The notes under the pieces: model-generated
What the model was told of the DNA's origin: nothing
Database searches by the model: none
What the model saw: only the letters and a program-made list of their open reading frames with translations
Program-made: the position numbers and the translations under genes
Assembly (NCBI GenBank): GCA_003105285.1
Contig: PQAN01000112.1
Span: 2,266-8,862 of the forward strand
Length of the DNA stretch: 6,597 nucleotides
Direction: 5' to 3'
DNA from: Methylocystaceae bacterium
GTDB lineage: Bacteria; Pseudomonadota; Alphaproteobacteria; Rhizobiales; Beijerinckiaceae
In this document: positions 4,780 through 6,597 of the stretch, one piece after another
Numbering within the stretch: position 1 is the first letter of the stretch
Layout: every line of letters begins with the position of its first letter

Positions 4780-6597
4780 TCACGAAACGCCCGGCCCGCT
4801 CCTCTGCCGTCCGATTGACCAGGAGACGCCCTCCTCGCGCATGACGCCCGAGATCTGCTGGCCGATGTGGCGCTCGAGGACGGGACGCCAGGGAACGAGG
4901 GTGAACTCGCGGGACTTTTCTACTACCGCGAACTTGCCACTCGCGAGCTCGACGGAGCGGCGTAGCGCGCCTTCGATCTGCTCGCCCGGACGAGCTTCCA
5001 CATAGGCGAGGCCGAGCTGTTCGGAGAGCTGGCCAGCGACACGGATCAGTTCGCGCCGCCGCAGTACGGCGAGCATGTCTGCGCGATAGGCGACCCGGCC
5101 CTGTTGTTCATGCGCGAGGTTCTCGGCGATCAGCCATTGCCGACGGCGATTCATGGCCTCGCGCACGTCGCGACCGAAGCCGGAGTCGCGCAGGCGCTCG
5201 GGGCGATCGGCGAGCAGTTCGCGATCGAGCCAGGTGGCGCCATTGGCGGCGATCTGCCGTTCCAGCGGGATGACCGAGAGCGTCTCGACGAGCACGGGCG
5301 TGGCCTTCGCTTGAATGCCCTCGTATTCCGCCACCCGATCGAGATGGTCCGGCGCGATGATCCAGACGCCATTCGGCTCACGCGTGACACCGCCAGTCGT
5401 ACGGCGCATCGCTTCGAGACGGCGCACAAGCGCTTCGGCAAATTCTTCACTGGCGTGCGGATCATGTTTCAGATGGATGTCGATGCTGTAGCGGCCGCTG
5501 TTCGCTGAGGCAATCTCGGCGACTGTCCGGTCCGCCTGCCGAAGCTCGGCGCGCTTCGTGGTTACGCGCACGATGGCGCCCTCGGGCGTCGGCTCCGTCG
5601 CCTCGCCCTTGCCGATGTCGATATGGTGGACTCGTCCATCGAAGCCATCGACGATGAGGTAATGCCGATCGCGAAGCTCATCGGAAAGCCCGCGCGCGAC
5701 GACCCGCCCCACGACAGCTTCGGCGTCTCGCGCCGATGGATCGTGGATCGCATAATCGGTAGCGCTGCGGTCGAGGCCTTTTTCCGTCATTTCCCGGTGC
5801 ATGGTCTTGATGATGTCGCCCCGCTCGGCCATCCGCCGCAACGTGTCTTCCAGATCGTCGGTCAGACGCCATCGGCCGGGGAGAAGCTCCTCGGCGAGGC
5901 CGAGGCGCTCGAGTTTCTTCAGGCGACCGGCGAACAGTGTCTGGCGGAACGCGTCGTGCTCCGACGGAAGCACGACCAGCTCGCCGTCTCGCATGCGCAG
6001 CAGCCGCCGGTCGAGGCTGGTGAAGCGCTCCTCGTCCATCTCATCGCGCAATCGCATCTCGATCTCTCGATCCGTGCGCGGACCGATATCGAGGCTGACG
6101 AGTTCGGCGACGCGTTCACGAATACCGCTCGAAATATAGTCACGAGCAATGACGAGATCCCCTCCCCGCTCGTCGACGCCTCGAACGATAATGTGCGTGT
6201 GCGGATGACCGGTGTTGAAATGATCCACGGCCACCCAGTCGAGGCGCGTCCCGAGGTCTTCCTCGATCTGCGCCATGAGGCGGCGGGTGAGCGGCTCGAG
6301 GTCGTCGTATTCGGCGCCGTCCTCCGGCGCGACGATGAAGCGGAACTGGTGGCGGTCGTTCGCCCCGCGCTCCAGGAAGGCCTTGCCGTCGGCCATCTCC
6401 TGGTCGGCGCCGTAGAGCCGGCCATGCTCCCCTTCACGAGTCACTCCGTCGCGCTGGATGTAGCGTAGATGCGCCCGGACGCCCTCCATCCCCTTGCCCG
6501 CCAGTTTCACGACGCGGGCCTTGACCACGACGCAGCGTTGCCGGAAAGCGGCAAATCGATCGCGACCGGCGAGCGTCGCGCCGATGGCGCCGCCGCG
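4780..6597 (-). CDS. rlxS: RlxS-like conjugative relaxase / mobilization nuclease with DUF3363, 5' end beyond window
   Basis: VirD2-like relaxase that nicks oriT and stays covalently bound to the transferred strand in conjugation. Residues are counted from the GTG at 6528. The relaxase domain (about 1-150) shows the probable catalytic tyrosine Tyr23 in HLRYIQRDGVTREGE, a DRHQFRFIVAPEDG motif (58-71), and the metal-binding histidine motif DHFNTGHPHTHIIVRG (102-117, His108/110/112). The DUF3363 region follows to the end, and the C-terminus (HIGQQISGVMREEGVSWSIG) is the usual one, so the 3' end is complete. The frame remains open from 6528 to the window edge, and the extra 23 codons (ending FAAFRQRCVVVKARVVKL) look like the basic region that normally precedes the relaxase domain in this family. 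The GTG is thus probably internal and the gene is annotated as partial. Transfer partners (coupling protein, oriT) would lie to the right, outside the window. The family is typical of alphaproteobacterial plasmids and ICEs. The symbol rlxS is from recalled family resemblance. Confidence 0.92.
   Translation of the reverse strand, partial: RGGAIGATLAGRDRFAAFRQRCVVVKARVVKLAGKGMEGVRAHLRYIQRDGVTREGEHGRLYGADQEMADGKAFLERGANDRHQFRFIVAPEDGAEYDDLEPLTRRLMAQIEEDLGTRLDWVAVDHFNTGHPHTHIIVRGVDERGGDLVIARDYISSGIRERVAELVSLDIGPRTDREIEMRLRDEMDEERFTSLDRRLLRMRDGELVVLPSEHDAFRQTLFAGRLKKLERLGLAEELLPGRWRLTDDLEDTLRRMAERGDIIKTMHREMTEKGLDRSATDYAIHDPSARDAEAVVGRVVARGLSDELRDRHYLIVDGFDGRVHHIDIGKGEATEPTPEGAIVRVTTKRAELRQADRTVAEIASANSGRYSIDIHLKHDPHASEEFAEALVRRLEAMRRTTGGVTREPNGVWIIAPDHLDRVAEYEGIQAKATPVLVETLSVIPLERQIAANGATWLDRELLADRPERLRDSGFGRDVREAMNRRRQWLIAENLAHEQQGRVAYRADMLAVLRRRELIRVAGQLSEQLGLAYVEARPGEQIEGALRRSVELASGKFAVVEKSREFTLVPWRPVLERHIGQQISGVMREEGVSWSIGRQRSGPGVS

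Noticed and set aside
5623..6468. Long + strand open frame of 281 codons antisense to the relaxase
   Set aside because: It overlaps the relaxase domain, which carries clear motifs; in GC-rich genes long antisense frames are common and this one shows no family resemblance.
1..6597. CRISPR array, tRNA, rRNA, or intact insertion sequence
   Set aside because: No regularly spaced repeats, no tRNA-like cloverleaf or rRNA segments and no transposase motifs were seen by eye on either strand.

Overview
The window reads as a piece of an integrative/mobilizable element from a GC-rich proteobacterium, most likely an alphaproteobacterium of the rhizobial or sphingomonad type. The base is a RlxS-like, DUF3363-type conjugative relaxase of a kind common on alphaproteobacterial plasmids and ICEs, together with high-GC coding and GTG/ATG start use. 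The taxonomic call is inference from protein style, not from a marker gene.

Layout from right to left, which is the direction of transcription of all intact genes: (1) 4780-6597, a VirD2-like relaxase whose 5' end runs off the window; (2) 4640-4779, a short intergenic stretch with an imperfect inverted repeat; (3) 4343-4609, a small, very basic helix-turn-helix protein; (4) about 3620-4342, a degraded stretch holding the C-terminal remnant of an AAA_14/DUF4143 ATPase on the + strand, next to an unassigned open frame on the - strand; (5) 2569-3558, ietA, a VPS4/katanin-style AAA+ ATPase; (6) 46-2547, ietS, a subtilisin-like (S8) serine protease. Bases 1-45 hold nothing recognisable.

The functional highlight is the tightly linked ietA-ietS pair. 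This ATPase plus subtilase module was described as a plasmid-stability (toxin-antitoxin-like) pair on an Agrobacterium Ti plasmid and later as an anti-phage defence system (Iet). All catalytic motifs of both proteins are readable and neither gene is broken, so the module looks functional. It sits as cargo downstream of the mobilization gene, separated by scar-like sequence, as expected for an accessory slot of a mobile element. The two proteins probably work together in the cytoplasm: the ATPase has a pore-loop signature suggesting substrate remodelling, and the protease has large unassigned flanking domains that may provide recognition or control. The family is known, so the pair itself is not new. 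The least explained parts are the small HTH protein with its upstream repeat, the back-to-back remnants at about 3865, and the non-protease regions of IetS.
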